Assembly (NCBI RefSeq): GCF_014202215.1
Contig: NZ_JACHGB010000001.1
Coordinates: forward strand, 1 to 64,000
Reading direction: 5' to 3'
From: Quisquiliibacterium transsilvanicum
Lineage (GTDB): Bacteria > Pseudomonadota > Gammaproteobacteria > Burkholderiales > Burkholderiaceae_E
Length of the DNA: 64,000 nucleotides
In this document: positions 25,576-34,268 of the stretch, in pieces
Layout: each line of letters starts with the position of its first letter
Position numbering within the stretch: the stretch's first letter is position 1
Translations under genes and position numbers: made by a program
The notes under the pieces: generated by a model
What the model was told of the DNA's origin: nothing
What the model saw: only the letters and a program-made list of their open reading frames with translations
The model's database searches: none

Positions 25576-26769
25576 TCAGGGATGCTCGGAGCGGCGGCCC
25601 GCCGTGCCTGGTTCGGCCGGCCTCTTGCGTGAACGCTTGACCAACTCCGCGACGACTGTCGCGTTGTGCTCCCAGGTGTAGGGACGATCAAGTACAAGCC
25701 GTCTGGCCTCGGCGCCCAGTCTGGCGCGAAGATCGGGTTCGTCGCAAAGCCGTCTCAGGCTTTCAACGAGTTGCTCCGCATTGGCAGGATCGAACAGCAG
25801 CGCGTCGCGCTCGTGGGTGAGCACTTCCCGGATGTTCGGTGCATCCGGAGCGATGACCGCAGAACCGGCAGCCATGTATTCAAAGAGTTTCAGGGGCGAC
25901 GCCCAGGCCGTCACGGCCGGCTGCAAGGCAACGTCGAAGGCCGCGATGTAACCCGGGACTTCATTCCTCGGGACGAAGCCTGTGATGCGGGCCCGGTCAC
26001 CGATGTCGAGCTCCGCGATCCTTGCTTCGAGCCGGGCGCGGTCCAGCCCGTCGCCTACGATCAGCAGGTACAGGGGTAGGTCGCGCCGCTGCGCCACGAA
26101 GTCGATGATCTGCGGCAGCCCGTGCCAGTCCCGGACGAAGCCTACGAAGCCCAGCACGATGCGCCCGCTCAAACCCAGGTGGATCTTGGCTGCTTCACGC
26201 TCTGCACCGCCGGGATACATGGCGAGATCTACCCCATTAGGGATGACGATGATGCGCTTCTCGGGAACTCCGGCGGCGCGGACGTAATCCGCAAGTGCAT
26301 TGGTAACTGGCAGCACATGGTCGGCGCCGCCCCAGATTCGCCGATCGGACCACGCAGCGAAGCGTTTCAGTTTCAAGCCTCCGTATGCGGCACGTTCCAC
26401 GGTCAGCGGGGCATTCACTTCAAGGAGCAATGGCACGCCCAGCGCGCGTGCAACGAACCGGCCTGCATGGAGGTGCAGGTTATAGCGCTCGTAGATGGCA
26501 TCCGGCTTGAACGCAATGGCGGCCCGGGCCAGCCGGCAGAGCGCTGCCAGGCTGTAGAGGAACTCGAGCACCTCGTAGACCGCGCCCGGCAGCATCCGCT
26601 TGAGTCGCTTGATGAGACCGCTGGTTTCGCCAAGCGTCGAGCCCTCCGACAGGTGAGGCCCGACGATCAGCACCTCATGTCCCGCCGTGCGCAGCGCGCG
26701 CGTTAGTTCTGTCATATGGACGAACTGTCCATCTGCGGAGGCGATGCGGTGGTGGAAGAGGATCTTCAC
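25576..26769 (-). CDS. GT4-family glycosyltransferase, XrtA-locus type
   Basis: A 397-residue GT-B glycosyltransferase. It begins VKILFHHRIASADGQFVHM, an opening common in glycosyltransferases of PEP-CTERM loci, followed by GHEVLIVGPHL. The C-terminal domain has VIPNGVDLAMYPGG, LGFVGFVRDWHG and the donor-site SPLKLFEYMAAGSAVIAPD with the EX7E-like acidic residues. GTG at 26767-26769 is chosen as start because homologous proteins begin at MKILF; upstream codons are low quality. It lies 19 bases after the O-glycosylation ligase gene. Confidence 0.87.
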   Translation of the reverse strand: MKILFHHRIASADGQFVHMTELTRALRTAGHEVLIVGPHLSEGSTLGETSGLIKRLKRMLPGAVYEVLEFLYSLAALCRLARAAIAFKPDAIYERYNLHLHAGRFVARALGVPLLLEVNAPLTVERAAYGGLKLKRFAAWSDRRIWGGADHVLPVTNALADYVRAAGVPEKRIIVIPNGVDLAMYPGGAEREAAKIHLGLSGRIVLGFVGFVRDWHGLPQIIDFVAQRRDLPLYLLIVGDGLDRARLEARIAELDIGDRARITGFVPRNEVPGYIAAFDVALQPAVTAWASPLKLFEYMAAGSAVIAPDAPNIREVLTHERDALLFDPANAEQLVESLRRLCDEPDLRARLGAEARRLVLDRPYTWEHNATVVAELVKRSRKRPAEPGTAGRRSEHP

Positions 26770-26788
26770 TGCGAGCCGTTCGAGGGGT

Positions 26789-28102
26789 TCAGTGCAGCCG
26801 AACGTTGCCGAACGCCACGGAAGGGCGTACCTGTTGCCCAGGGGCTGGCTGGGGCAGTCTGGCGCTGGCATCCACCGTTCCAAGTCGCCGGGCCGCGAAG
26901 ACGATGATGGCGAGGTAGTAGGCGAAATCCCAGTAGCCGATATTCAGGAAAGCGCCGCCCACCGCGTACGCGATCAGGCTCACTTGGATCATTCTGAGGA
27001 GCAGGCGCATCGAGTCATGTGCCGGCCCGGGTGGCAGAGCCTTTCGCGTACGGGCGCATTGCCACCAGACGGTCAGCCAGAAGGCGAGGAACAGGAGCAA
27101 CCCGGGCCAACCATGCTCGCCAAGATTCTGGAAGTAGATGCTGTGGGCTGAGTGAACGGCGTCAGGCGTCGGGCTGTAACGAGCGGAAGAGCGAAAGCTG
27201 TAGTACTCGAAACCGCCTCCGGTGATCCGATCCTTGGCCACCCTGTAGGCGGTGGTCCAGGTGTTGATGCGGCTCATCGCAGACTCGTCCTGCTCGTAGG
27301 TCTGGATGGTCTCCATTCGATTCCAGTACTTCTCCGGCATCACGAGCACAGCGGTGACCACCCCGGCAACGATGAGCGGTATGGCGAGCAACTTGCGGTC
27401 GCTCTTGAGCAGGAAGAAGGCCGCCATTGCACCGATGGCGAGGAAGGATCCTCTGGAATGCGAGCCGAAGACCGAGACGGCACAGAGGAACATCGAGCCC
27501 AGAAAGGCGGCCTTGAGCCACCAGGGCTTGACTACGGTTGACAGCCAGTAGAGCAGCGGCAAGGTCATCACCAGCCCGGTGGCGAGGTGATTGTTGTCCT
27601 GGATGGCACTCTCCAAGGGGCCATAGACCTTGTATTCGCCGCCATGGGCGATGGTGAAGATGCCGCCCTTTGTGCCGAAGAATGCGACCGAAAGCGACAT
27701 GACCATGATCAGGGCGATGATGCGCGCACGACTGGTCAGCAGTGCCAAGGTGACGAGGCACATGGCCTGGATCTTGACGACGTCGGCATACTTGTTGAAC
27801 GCACGGGCCGGCTCCAGCGCGAACGCAGTCGTGACCGTGGCCCAGGCAAGGAAGACCAGGATGATCCAGTACTGCCGGACGCTGTCTCTCCACTCGCCTT
27901 CCTTGGAGGCTAGTAGGCCGAGAAGGGTAACGCCCGCGTAGAGCTTGGACCATGAGATCTCGCCTGCGAAGCCCCAGGTGTAGCGATGAATGTTCATCAT
28001 GCCCAGCCAGACGAACACCAAGGCGCCGATGAACGGACGCCTGAAAGCCAACGGCATTCCTCCAATGAGCAGAAGGGCTAGGGCGAGATCGCGGAGCGCC
28101 AT
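26789..28102 (-). CDS. O-antigen ligase-like protein (XrtA-associated O-glycosylation ligase)
   Basis: A 437-residue polytopic membrane protein with about 10-12 hydrophobic segments. The Wzy_C-type periplasmic region contains GSHSRGSFLAIGAMA, RINTWTTAYRVAKDRI and the conserved HSIYFQNLGEHGWPGL with the functional histidine. It belongs to the O-glycosylation/O-antigen ligase group that recurs in exosortase A loci. It could polymerise or ligate the glycan, or attach it to PEP-CTERM proteins; family data do not settle which. Confidence 0.88.
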   Translation of the reverse strand: MALRDLALALLLIGGMPLAFRRPFIGALVFVWLGMMNIHRYTWGFAGEISWSKLYAGVTLLGLLASKEGEWRDSVRQYWIILVFLAWATVTTAFALEPARAFNKYADVVKIQAMCLVTLALLTSRARIIALIMVMSLSVAFFGTKGGIFTIAHGGEYKVYGPLESAIQDNNHLATGLVMTLPLLYWLSTVVKPWWLKAAFLGSMFLCAVSVFGSHSRGSFLAIGAMAAFFLLKSDRKLLAIPLIVAGVVTAVLVMPEKYWNRMETIQTYEQDESAMSRINTWTTAYRVAKDRITGGGFEYYSFRSSARYSPTPDAVHSAHSIYFQNLGEHGWPGLLLFLAFWLTVWWQCARTRKALPPGPAHDSMRLLLRMIQVSLIAYAVGGAFLNIGYWDFAYYLAIIVFAARRLGTVDASARLPQPAPGQQVRPSVAFGNVRLH

Positions 28103-28121
28103 GGTCGTTTTCGCGTGCTGT

Positions 28122-28721
28122 CTAGCGCAGGTCGAGTTGCTTCTTCAGCGTGCCGAATCGCTCGGCGTCCTTCACCGCTTCGTCGCCTTTCGCCAGCGTC
28201 TCGCGAGCCTGATCCGGGCGGCCGGCCTTGATCTGGACATCCGCGAGAGCGAAGTAGCCTTCGGCAAGTTCGGGCGATTCGGCGATCAGTTGGCGCGCGG
28301 TGGTGGCCGCTTGGAGGTACTGCCCCAGGCGTGCCTGGATCCGCGCCTTGCGCACGAACATGTCCGCCCGGTAGATGAAGCCGGGACGGGAGCGCTCGAT
28401 CACATAGTCCAGGTTCTGGATCGCGGCGCGCAGCACTGCCTCCGCATGGCTGCGCGAAACTTGTGCACTAAAGGTCCTGAACTCCTGCACGATGGCCCAG
28501 CAGTAATGGTGCATGCCAGTCCAGGCCGGGTCGCTGGCCCAAAGGCGACGTGTCGTCTCCGGATCCTTGAACCGGAGCGGCCCGCCCTCCACATACATGC
28601 AGTGCGGAGGAAGCAGCCGCCACTCGTTCGGCTTCACGTTCGGGTTCGTTGCGACGGCGCTGACCATGGACGGCAGGCCCAGCATCGTGGCCATTGCGAA
28701 TATGCGGAGGATTCTCTTCAC
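28122..28721 (-). CDS. Periplasmic tetratricopeptide-repeat protein
   Basis: A 199-residue protein with a cleavable signal peptide (MKRILRIFAMATMLGLPSMVSA) split here as MKRILRIFAMATMLGLP and SMVSA. The C-terminal half has TPR-like helices (QLIAESPELAEGYFALADVQ, KAGRPDQARETLAKG). Its start overlaps the stop of the amidotransferase gene by four bases, so it is co-translated with the XrtA core operon. TPR proteins scaffold complexes; here it may organise polymer assembly in the periplasm. Confidence 0.75.
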   Translation of the reverse strand: MKRILRIFAMATMLGLPSMVSAVATNPNVKPNEWRLLPPHCMYVEGGPLRFKDPETTRRLWASDPAWTGMHHYCWAIVQEFRTFSAQVSRSHAEAVLRAAIQNLDYVIERSRPGFIYRADMFVRKARIQARLGQYLQAATTARQLIAESPELAEGYFALADVQIKAGRPDQARETLAKGDEAVKDAERFGTLKKQLDLR

Positions 28722-30643
28722 GCAGCCAATCTCCTTTCCATCCCCGCGCCAGTCTCCCGCTCCAGGAACCGATCAAAGCACACCAGCGACCAGATCGCCG
28801 AGCTCCAGTCCCTGCGGCCCGTGGTGTGCTCGTCGTACATGCGGGCGAGCGTGGCCGGGTCGAACAGTCCGGAGCCGGCCAGCCGGTCTCCGGTGAGGGT
28901 TGCTTTCGCGGTTTCGTTCAGGGGCCCGCGGAACCACTTGGCCAGCGGCACCGCGAAGCCCATCTTCTGCCGGTAGAGGATCTCGTCCGGCAGCATGGGT
29001 TCCAGGGCCTTCTTCAGCACCAGCTTGCCTTCGCCGCCCGAGAGCTTCAGGCGTTCCGGCAGGGTGGCGGCCCATTCCACCAGCGGGTGGTCCATCAGCG
29101 GCTCGCGCACTTCAAGCGAGTGCGCCATGCTGGCGCGGTCCACCTTGGTGTTGATGTCCCCCGGCAGGTAGGTCTTGTAGTCCAGGTACTGCACCAGCGC
29201 CAGCGCCTGGTCGGTGGGGGCGGTGCGCGCATGTCCGCGCAGCACTTCCACCGCATTGTAGCCGCCCAGGCGGCGGCGGAACTCGGGGGAGTAGAGCGCG
29301 CGGCGGGCCTCGTTGCTCATCACCGAGACGGTGTGGAAGTAGGCGTCCACCGAGTCGCGCGCCAGCGCCTGGAAGGTGGTCTTGCCGCGGAACATGCGCG
29401 GCATCCAGTCCAGCTTGGGGTAGAGCTGGCCCAGGGGGCCGAACACCATGCGGCGCAGGCCCAGCGGCAGGCTGGAGCGAAGCCGCTCTTCCATGGTGTG
29501 CAGCTTGTAGCGGCGGTAGCCGCCGAAGGTCTCGTCGCCGCCGTCGCCCGAGAGCGCCACCGTCACCCGTTTGCGTGCGAGCTGGCACACCCGGTAGGTG
29601 GGCAGCGCGGAGCTGTCCGCGTAGGGCTCGTCGTAGAGGTCGACCAGGCGCTCCAGCAGGCTGAAGTCGTCGCTCTTCACCTGTTCCACCTGGTGGTCGG
29701 TGCGGTAGCGCTGCGCCACCATGGCGGCGTACCCGCTCTCGTCGTGCGAGGCCACGTCGAAGGCAATGGAGCAGGTCTTCACCGGATCCGTGCTCAGGCG
29801 GGCCATTGCGGCCACCACGGCGCTGGAGTCCACCCCGCCGGACAGGAAGGCGCCCAGCGGCACCTCGGACATCATGCGGATGCGCACCGCCTCGGCCAGG
29901 CGCTCGCGCAGCTCGGCGCAGGCGTCTTCCAGGCTCACGGGGCGGTCGGCCTCGAAGCTCACGTCCCAGTAGCTGCGGGGCTCGGGCCGGGGCTCGCCCA
30001 CGCGGTAGCTTAGGGTGCAGGCCGGCGGCAGCTTGAGCGCGCCGCGGTGGATGGTGCGGGGGTCCGGGATGTAGCCGTAGGCGAAGTAGTCTTCCACGGC
30101 GAAGTCGTCGATGCTGCGGTCGAAGCCGGGCAGCAGCGTGAGGCACTTGAGCTCCGAGCCGAAGGCGAAGCTGCCGTCGGCCAGCCAGCCGTAGAACAGC
30201 GGCTTCACGCCCATGCGGTCGCGCGCCAGGAACAGGGTGCGGCGGTTGCGGTCCCACAGCGCGAACGCGAACATGCCGCGGAAGCGCTCCACGCACTTCT
30301 CGCCCCACTGCTCCCAGGCGTGCACGATGACTTCGGTGTCGCTGTGGGTGTGGAAGACGTGGCCCAGTGACTGGAGTTCGGGCACCAGTTCCTGGAAGTT
30401 GTAGATCTCGCCGTTGAACACCACGGCCACGCTGCCGTCCTCGTTGAACAGCGGCTGCTGGCCTGTGGCGATGTCGATGATCGACAGCCGGCGGTGGCCC
30501 AGCGCCACGTGCGGCTCCAGGTGCAGGCCGCCTTCGTCCGGACCGCGGTGCACGATGGCGTCGGTCATGTGCGTGACCAGCCCCCGGTCGAAGACCTTGG
30601 GCGCGTTGCTGCTCGGAGAGAAGAGACCGGCAATGCCGCACAT
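28718..30643 (-). CDS. XrtA/PEP-CTERM system amidotransferase (asparagine synthase homologue, intact)
   Basis: A 641-residue AsnB-type glutamine amidotransferase. It starts MCGIAGLF, giving the catalytic Cys2 of class II glutaminases, and has NGEIYNFQELVPELQ, RMGVKPLFYGW, the PP-loop GAFLSGGVDSS near 265, SGDGGDETFGGYRRY and KMGFAVPLAKWFRG. It matches the exosortase A-associated asparagine synthase family. Homologues in this genomic setting are linked to floc formation in activated-sludge bacteria. It likely amidates a uronic-acid or amino-acid carboxylate of the polysaccharide precursor. Confidence 0.93.
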   Translation of the reverse strand: MCGIAGLFSPSSNAPKVFDRGLVTHMTDAIVHRGPDEGGLHLEPHVALGHRRLSIIDIATGQQPLFNEDGSVAVVFNGEIYNFQELVPELQSLGHVFHTHSDTEVIVHAWEQWGEKCVERFRGMFAFALWDRNRRTLFLARDRMGVKPLFYGWLADGSFAFGSELKCLTLLPGFDRSIDDFAVEDYFAYGYIPDPRTIHRGALKLPPACTLSYRVGEPRPEPRSYWDVSFEADRPVSLEDACAELRERLAEAVRIRMMSEVPLGAFLSGGVDSSAVVAAMARLSTDPVKTCSIAFDVASHDESGYAAMVAQRYRTDHQVEQVKSDDFSLLERLVDLYDEPYADSSALPTYRVCQLARKRVTVALSGDGGDETFGGYRRYKLHTMEERLRSSLPLGLRRMVFGPLGQLYPKLDWMPRMFRGKTTFQALARDSVDAYFHTVSVMSNEARRALYSPEFRRRLGGYNAVEVLRGHARTAPTDQALALVQYLDYKTYLPGDINTKVDRASMAHSLEVREPLMDHPLVEWAATLPERLKLSGGEGKLVLKKALEPMLPDEILYRQKMGFAVPLAKWFRGPLNETAKATLTGDRLAGSGLFDPATLARMYDEHTTGRRDWSSAIWSLVCFDRFLERETGAGMERRLAA

Positions 30644-30658
30644 GTTCGGGGGTGTTCC

Positions 30659-31882
30659 TCAGGTGTGCAGGCCGGGGTCGGCCCGCTGCGCGGCGCGGGC
30701 GGGCAGCACGCCGGCGCGGATCAGTTGTTCCACGTATACCCGATGGTAAGCGTTGACCATGGTGTCCAGGCTGAACTTCGTCACGGCGAGCCGACGTGCG
30801 GCCGCTCCGTGGGCGGCGAGGGTGGCGCGGTCGGTGAAGTAGGCTTCGATGCGGTCGGCCAGGGCCGCCGTGTCCTGGCTGGGCACCAGGCGGCCGGTGC
30901 GTCCGTCCTCCACCAGCTCGGGGTTGCCGCCGACGGCGGTGGCCAGCACCGGCAGGCCGCTGGCCATGGCCTCGAGGATGGCGTTGGAGATGCCCTCGGC
31001 CAGCGAGGGCAGGCAGAGCAGGTCCAGCGCCTGCAGCCACTCGGGCACGTTGTCCTGCGCGCCGGCGAGCAGGGTGTGCTGCGCAAGCTGCAGCCCGGCG
31101 ATCCGCCCGGCCAGCGCCTGCCGCTCCGGGCCGTCGCCCACCAGCACCAGCCGGGCCTGCCGGGCAAAGTCCTCATTGCGCCCGGCCACCTTTGCGAAGG
31201 CCTCCACCAGCATCGGCAGATTCTTCACGCCGGACAGCCGGCCCACTGCGCCCACCACGAAGGCCTCGGCGGGCAGCGCCTGGGGCGCCAGCCGGGCGCG
31301 CACCGCGGTTCGGTCCTGCGGGGGAGTGAAGCGCGCGGTGTCCACGCCGTTGCAGATGTTGGTGACGCGCACGGCGGGCACTCCCACGCGCTCGGTGAGA
31401 TAGCTGGCCGTGGGCGACGAGAGCGCAATCTGGTGGTGGACGAAGTGCCGCATCACGCGGCGCATCGTCAGCAGCTTGCGGTTGGCGCCGGCCAGGTCGG
31501 CCATGTCCCAGCCGTGCTCGCCGTGGATGCGCACCGGCACCCGTGCCGCCCAGGCCACCAGCTGCGTCTCCAGGGTGCCGGCGTTGCGGGTGTGGAAGAC
31601 GGCGGGGCGCAGGCTGCGCAGCAGGCGGTACAGGCGCGGGAAGATGCGTGCGGTCTGCCCGGCCGGGCGGTGCAGCTCGTGGATGCGCACGCCGGGGCGG
31701 CGGATGCGCGCGGCGAAGCCGGGGTTGGCCTCGGTGAGGGCGATCACGCAGTGGTCGGCGAACTCCGCCGGCAACCGGTTGATCAGGTTCACCAGGCCGT
31801 TCTCCATGCCGCCCACGTCGAAGCGGTGGACGACGTGGGCGATCAGCGGGCGCGCGGCCGCGCCGGCCCGGTCGCCGGGCAT
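30659..31882 (-). CDS. GT4 glycosyltransferase, XrtA/PEP-CTERM system-associated
   Basis: A 407-residue GT-B glycosyltransferase of the family that lies beside XrtA. It shows IAHVVHRFDVGGMENGLVN at the start, NICNGVDTARF, VGAVGRLSGVKN and LPSLAEGISNAILEAMASG with the EX7E motif. The ATG at 31880-31882 overlaps the xrtA stop by one base; the frame is open further upstream but there it is the shadow of xrtA. Cytoplasmic side of the inner membrane. Confidence 0.92.
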   Translation of the reverse strand: MPGDRAGAAARPLIAHVVHRFDVGGMENGLVNLINRLPAEFADHCVIALTEANPGFAARIRRPGVRIHELHRPAGQTARIFPRLYRLLRSLRPAVFHTRNAGTLETQLVAWAARVPVRIHGEHGWDMADLAGANRKLLTMRRVMRHFVHHQIALSSPTASYLTERVGVPAVRVTNICNGVDTARFTPPQDRTAVRARLAPQALPAEAFVVGAVGRLSGVKNLPMLVEAFAKVAGRNEDFARQARLVLVGDGPERQALAGRIAGLQLAQHTLLAGAQDNVPEWLQALDLLCLPSLAEGISNAILEAMASGLPVLATAVGGNPELVEDGRTGRLVPSQDTAALADRIEAYFTDRATLAAHGAAARRLAVTKFSLDTMVNAYHRVYVEQLIRAGVLPARAAQRADPGLHT

Positions 31883-33414
31883 CAGAGCCCCGCGGCGGTG
31901 GCGCCGGCCTGCAGCCCCTGGACGGCCTTCGCGAGGCGGGCGCGGGTGTCGTCCAGGGAGCCCTCGATGGGCACCCATGCTACGAAGGCCAGCGACTCGT
32001 CGCCGCGGCCGCGCAGCAGGTCCAGCGCGGTGTGGATCTTCACCCGCCTGGGGTCGGCGAGAACCCGGCCGTTCAGCCAGAACCATTCCCAGGCCAGCAC
32101 CGCGCCTGCGGGGCTGGCCAGGCGGTATTCGTTCACCGGGCCGACGGGGAAGCCCGTACCCAGCGCAGCGGGCTCGCGGGTGCTGCGGGCGGTGATGCGC
32201 CAGGCCTGGCCCGAATCGACGCGACCGGGGTTCATGCCGTTCTCGTAGGTGATCATCTCGCCGTGCCGGTGCTGGCGCACGTAGTGGGTCACCATCATGC
32301 CAACGCCCAGGTCGTGCACCACGCGGCCTTCGAGATGACCGACGCCGCCGTCGTAGACCGGGCGGTAGGCCTCGGCCGGCGGCGGCTGCGCCTCGCGGGC
32401 GATCAGCGCGGCCAGCGGGGCCAGCTTCACCGTGGACTCGCCCTGGTCCTGCAGCGTTCCGGTGCCGGCGACCGCGCCGCCGATGATGCCGGCGGCGAGC
32501 ACCAGCCCGAGGGCCAGGGCGGCGGGGCCGGTGGACCGAGCGGCAGCTGCGGCGGTCATGTCAGGCGCAGCGGCGCGGTCTTTCCAGCGCGAGCCGATCC
32601 AGAACACGATGGCCATGACGATGCCGAAGAACACCCAGCCGTAGATGAGGTGGTCGACGCCGACTGCGAGCTTCATGCCGCTGAGGTGGCCCAGCATAAC
32701 GATCAGGTAGGCGCGCAACCAGTTGGCCACCACCGCCACCACCACAGTCATCGCAATGAACAGCGCCCGCAGCAGCCAGGAGTGCCAGGAGAGGTAGGCG
32801 TAGACGGCAGACAGCGGCAGCGCTGCCAGCAGGTAGCGTAGCCCGCTGCAGGCCTCGACCACCGACCAGCGGCCGCTGGGCAGCTCGAAGAACAGCCCGT
32901 CGCGCGCGACCGGGACGCCGGACAGGCGCACCGCAGCCACGGTGAAGTCCGCGGTGCGCTCCATCATCACCGGGTAGAGCCCTTCGCCGAAGGGCACCGC
33001 GAACAGCAGGAAGGCCAGCGGATAGGCCAGCGACCAGACCAGCCGCCAGCCGAAGACCAGCGCCAGTGCGCTGGGCAGCATTCCCACCAGCGCGAACTGC
33101 TCCACCACGTTGACGCCCGCCAGCCGCCCGAGCATCCAGGCGGCGCAGGCAAGCATCAGCGGGATGGCCGCCGGCCAGAAGGGCGCCAGCGGCTGGGCGA
33201 GCACTTCGCGGCGGTTGTGCCAGGCCAGCCAGAGCGCCATCGGCACGATGAGATAACCGTGCTGGTAGTTCTCGGTGTTCCAGACCTGCACCATGGCGCG
33301 CAGGGTGTCGCCGAAGGCGAAGCCCATCAGCGCCAGCAGCGCGGCCAGCAGCGCGAGCGCGGCGGCCCCGGACATCGATGCGTCGGGGCGGGCGGGAAGG
33401 GGGAGGCTGCTCAT
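31882..33414 (-). CDS. xrtA: Exosortase A with fused EpsI domain
   Basis: A 510-residue inner-membrane transpeptidase-like sorting enzyme. The N-terminal half has about eight membrane segments and the three exosortase catalytic residues: Cys189 in VVEACSGLRYL, Arg234 in ANWLRAYLIV, and His255 in GVDHLIYGW. The C-terminal 210 residues form the EpsI domain (YDGGVGHLEGRVVHDLG, WEWFWLNGR). It recognises and cleaves PEP-CTERM tails such as that of PepA at 44794, and is proposed to pass the proteins on for surface attachment. The ATG at 33412-33414 overlaps the deacetylase stop; the C-terminus overlaps the glycosyltransferase start. Confidence 0.96.
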   Translation of the reverse strand: MSSLPLPARPDASMSGAAALALLAALLALMGFAFGDTLRAMVQVWNTENYQHGYLIVPMALWLAWHNRREVLAQPLAPFWPAAIPLMLACAAWMLGRLAGVNVVEQFALVGMLPSALALVFGWRLVWSLAYPLAFLLFAVPFGEGLYPVMMERTADFTVAAVRLSGVPVARDGLFFELPSGRWSVVEACSGLRYLLAALPLSAVYAYLSWHSWLLRALFIAMTVVVAVVANWLRAYLIVMLGHLSGMKLAVGVDHLIYGWVFFGIVMAIVFWIGSRWKDRAAAPDMTAAAAARSTGPAALALGLVLAAGIIGGAVAGTGTLQDQGESTVKLAPLAALIAREAQPPPAEAYRPVYDGGVGHLEGRVVHDLGVGMMVTHYVRQHRHGEMITYENGMNPGRVDSGQAWRITARSTREPAALGTGFPVGPVNEYRLASPAGAVLAWEWFWLNGRVLADPRRVKIHTALDLLRGRGDESLAFVAWVPIEGSLDDTRARLAKAVQGLQAGATAAGL

Positions 33415-34268
33415 CAGCTGGCGCAGGCCTTTTCCAGTTCGTCGCTGAAGGCTTGGTCCACCCTCTGCCAGCGGAATTCGCGCAGCAGCCGGCGGATGCG
33501 CGGCTCGGTGCGGTGCAGGTTCAGGTAGTGGCGGAAGCGCGTCTTGGCATTGGCGCTGTCCACCCGGGGCTGCTCGGGGTCGAACTCCCACGGGTGGAAG
33601 TAGACGATGGCCGGGCGCTGGTCCACCGCGTTGACGCGGCGCAGGCCCCAGGCCGACACGTTGTAGGGCAGCAGCCGGAAGTAGCCGCCGCCGCCGATCG
33701 GCCAGTTGCGTCCGCCCCAGCGCACCGTGGTGACCGGGATTTCCAGCAGGCCGTCGCCGGTGCGCCAGGGAAAGCGCGGCGCGTCCGGCATGCCGTAGTG
33801 GTCGTGCACCACCGGGTAGACGCTGGAACTGTAGCGGTGGCCGGTTTCCAGCAGCACGTCGTGCGCCCAGAGGTTGCCCGCGCCGATGGAGAAGCTGGGC
33901 GCGCGGTAGCCGATCACCGGGCAGCCGCCGGTCTGCTCGAGGATGTCGCGGGCCTTGACCAGGTCGGCGCGGAACTCGGCCGGGGTCTGGTCGCTGGCGC
34001 GGTGATGCTCATAGCCGTGGCTGGCCAGCTCGTGGCCCGCGTCGACGATGCGGCGCACCAGCATCGGATAGCGTTCGGCGATCCAGCCCAGGGTGAAAAA
34101 GGTGGCGCTGGCCTCCTGCTCGGCGAGCATCCCGAGCAGCAGGTCGACATTGCGCTCGACGCGGCAGGGCAGGCTGTGCCAGTGCGCGCGGTCGATGTAG
34201 GGCGCAAACGCCGAGACCTGGAACCAGTCCTCGACGTCGATGGAGAAGGCGTTGGCGATGGGGCTCAC
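33414..34268 (-). CDS. XrtA system polysaccharide deacetylase
   Basis: A 284-residue NodB-like deacetylase. It begins ANAFSIDVEDWFQV with the metal aspartates, followed by ATFFTLGWIAERYP, ASHGYEHHRASD with the HxxxH motif, and IGYRAPSFSIG and IVYFHPWEFD near the C-terminus. This is the form always found with XrtA. No signal peptide is visible. The GTG start at 34266-34268 overlaps the ATPase stop by four bases. It would deacetylate N-acetylated sugars of the precursor or polymer. Confidence 0.92.
   Translation of the reverse strand: MSPIANAFSIDVEDWFQVSAFAPYIDRAHWHSLPCRVERNVDLLLGMLAEQEASATFFTLGWIAERYPMLVRRIVDAGHELASHGYEHHRASDQTPAEFRADLVKARDILEQTGGCPVIGYRAPSFSIGAGNLWAHDVLLETGHRYSSSVYPVVHDHYGMPDAPRFPWRTGDGLLEIPVTTVRWGGRNWPIGGGGYFRLLPYNVSAWGLRRVNAVDQRPAIVYFHPWEFDPEQPRVDSANAKTRFRHYLNLHRTEPRIRRLLREFRWQRVDQAFSDELEKACAS

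Noticed and set aside
26431-26446. TGGCACG-CCCA-GCGC on the plus strand, sigma-54-like
   Set aside because: It is inside the glycosyltransferase coding sequence, no plus-strand gene follows, and the -12 part matches poorly.
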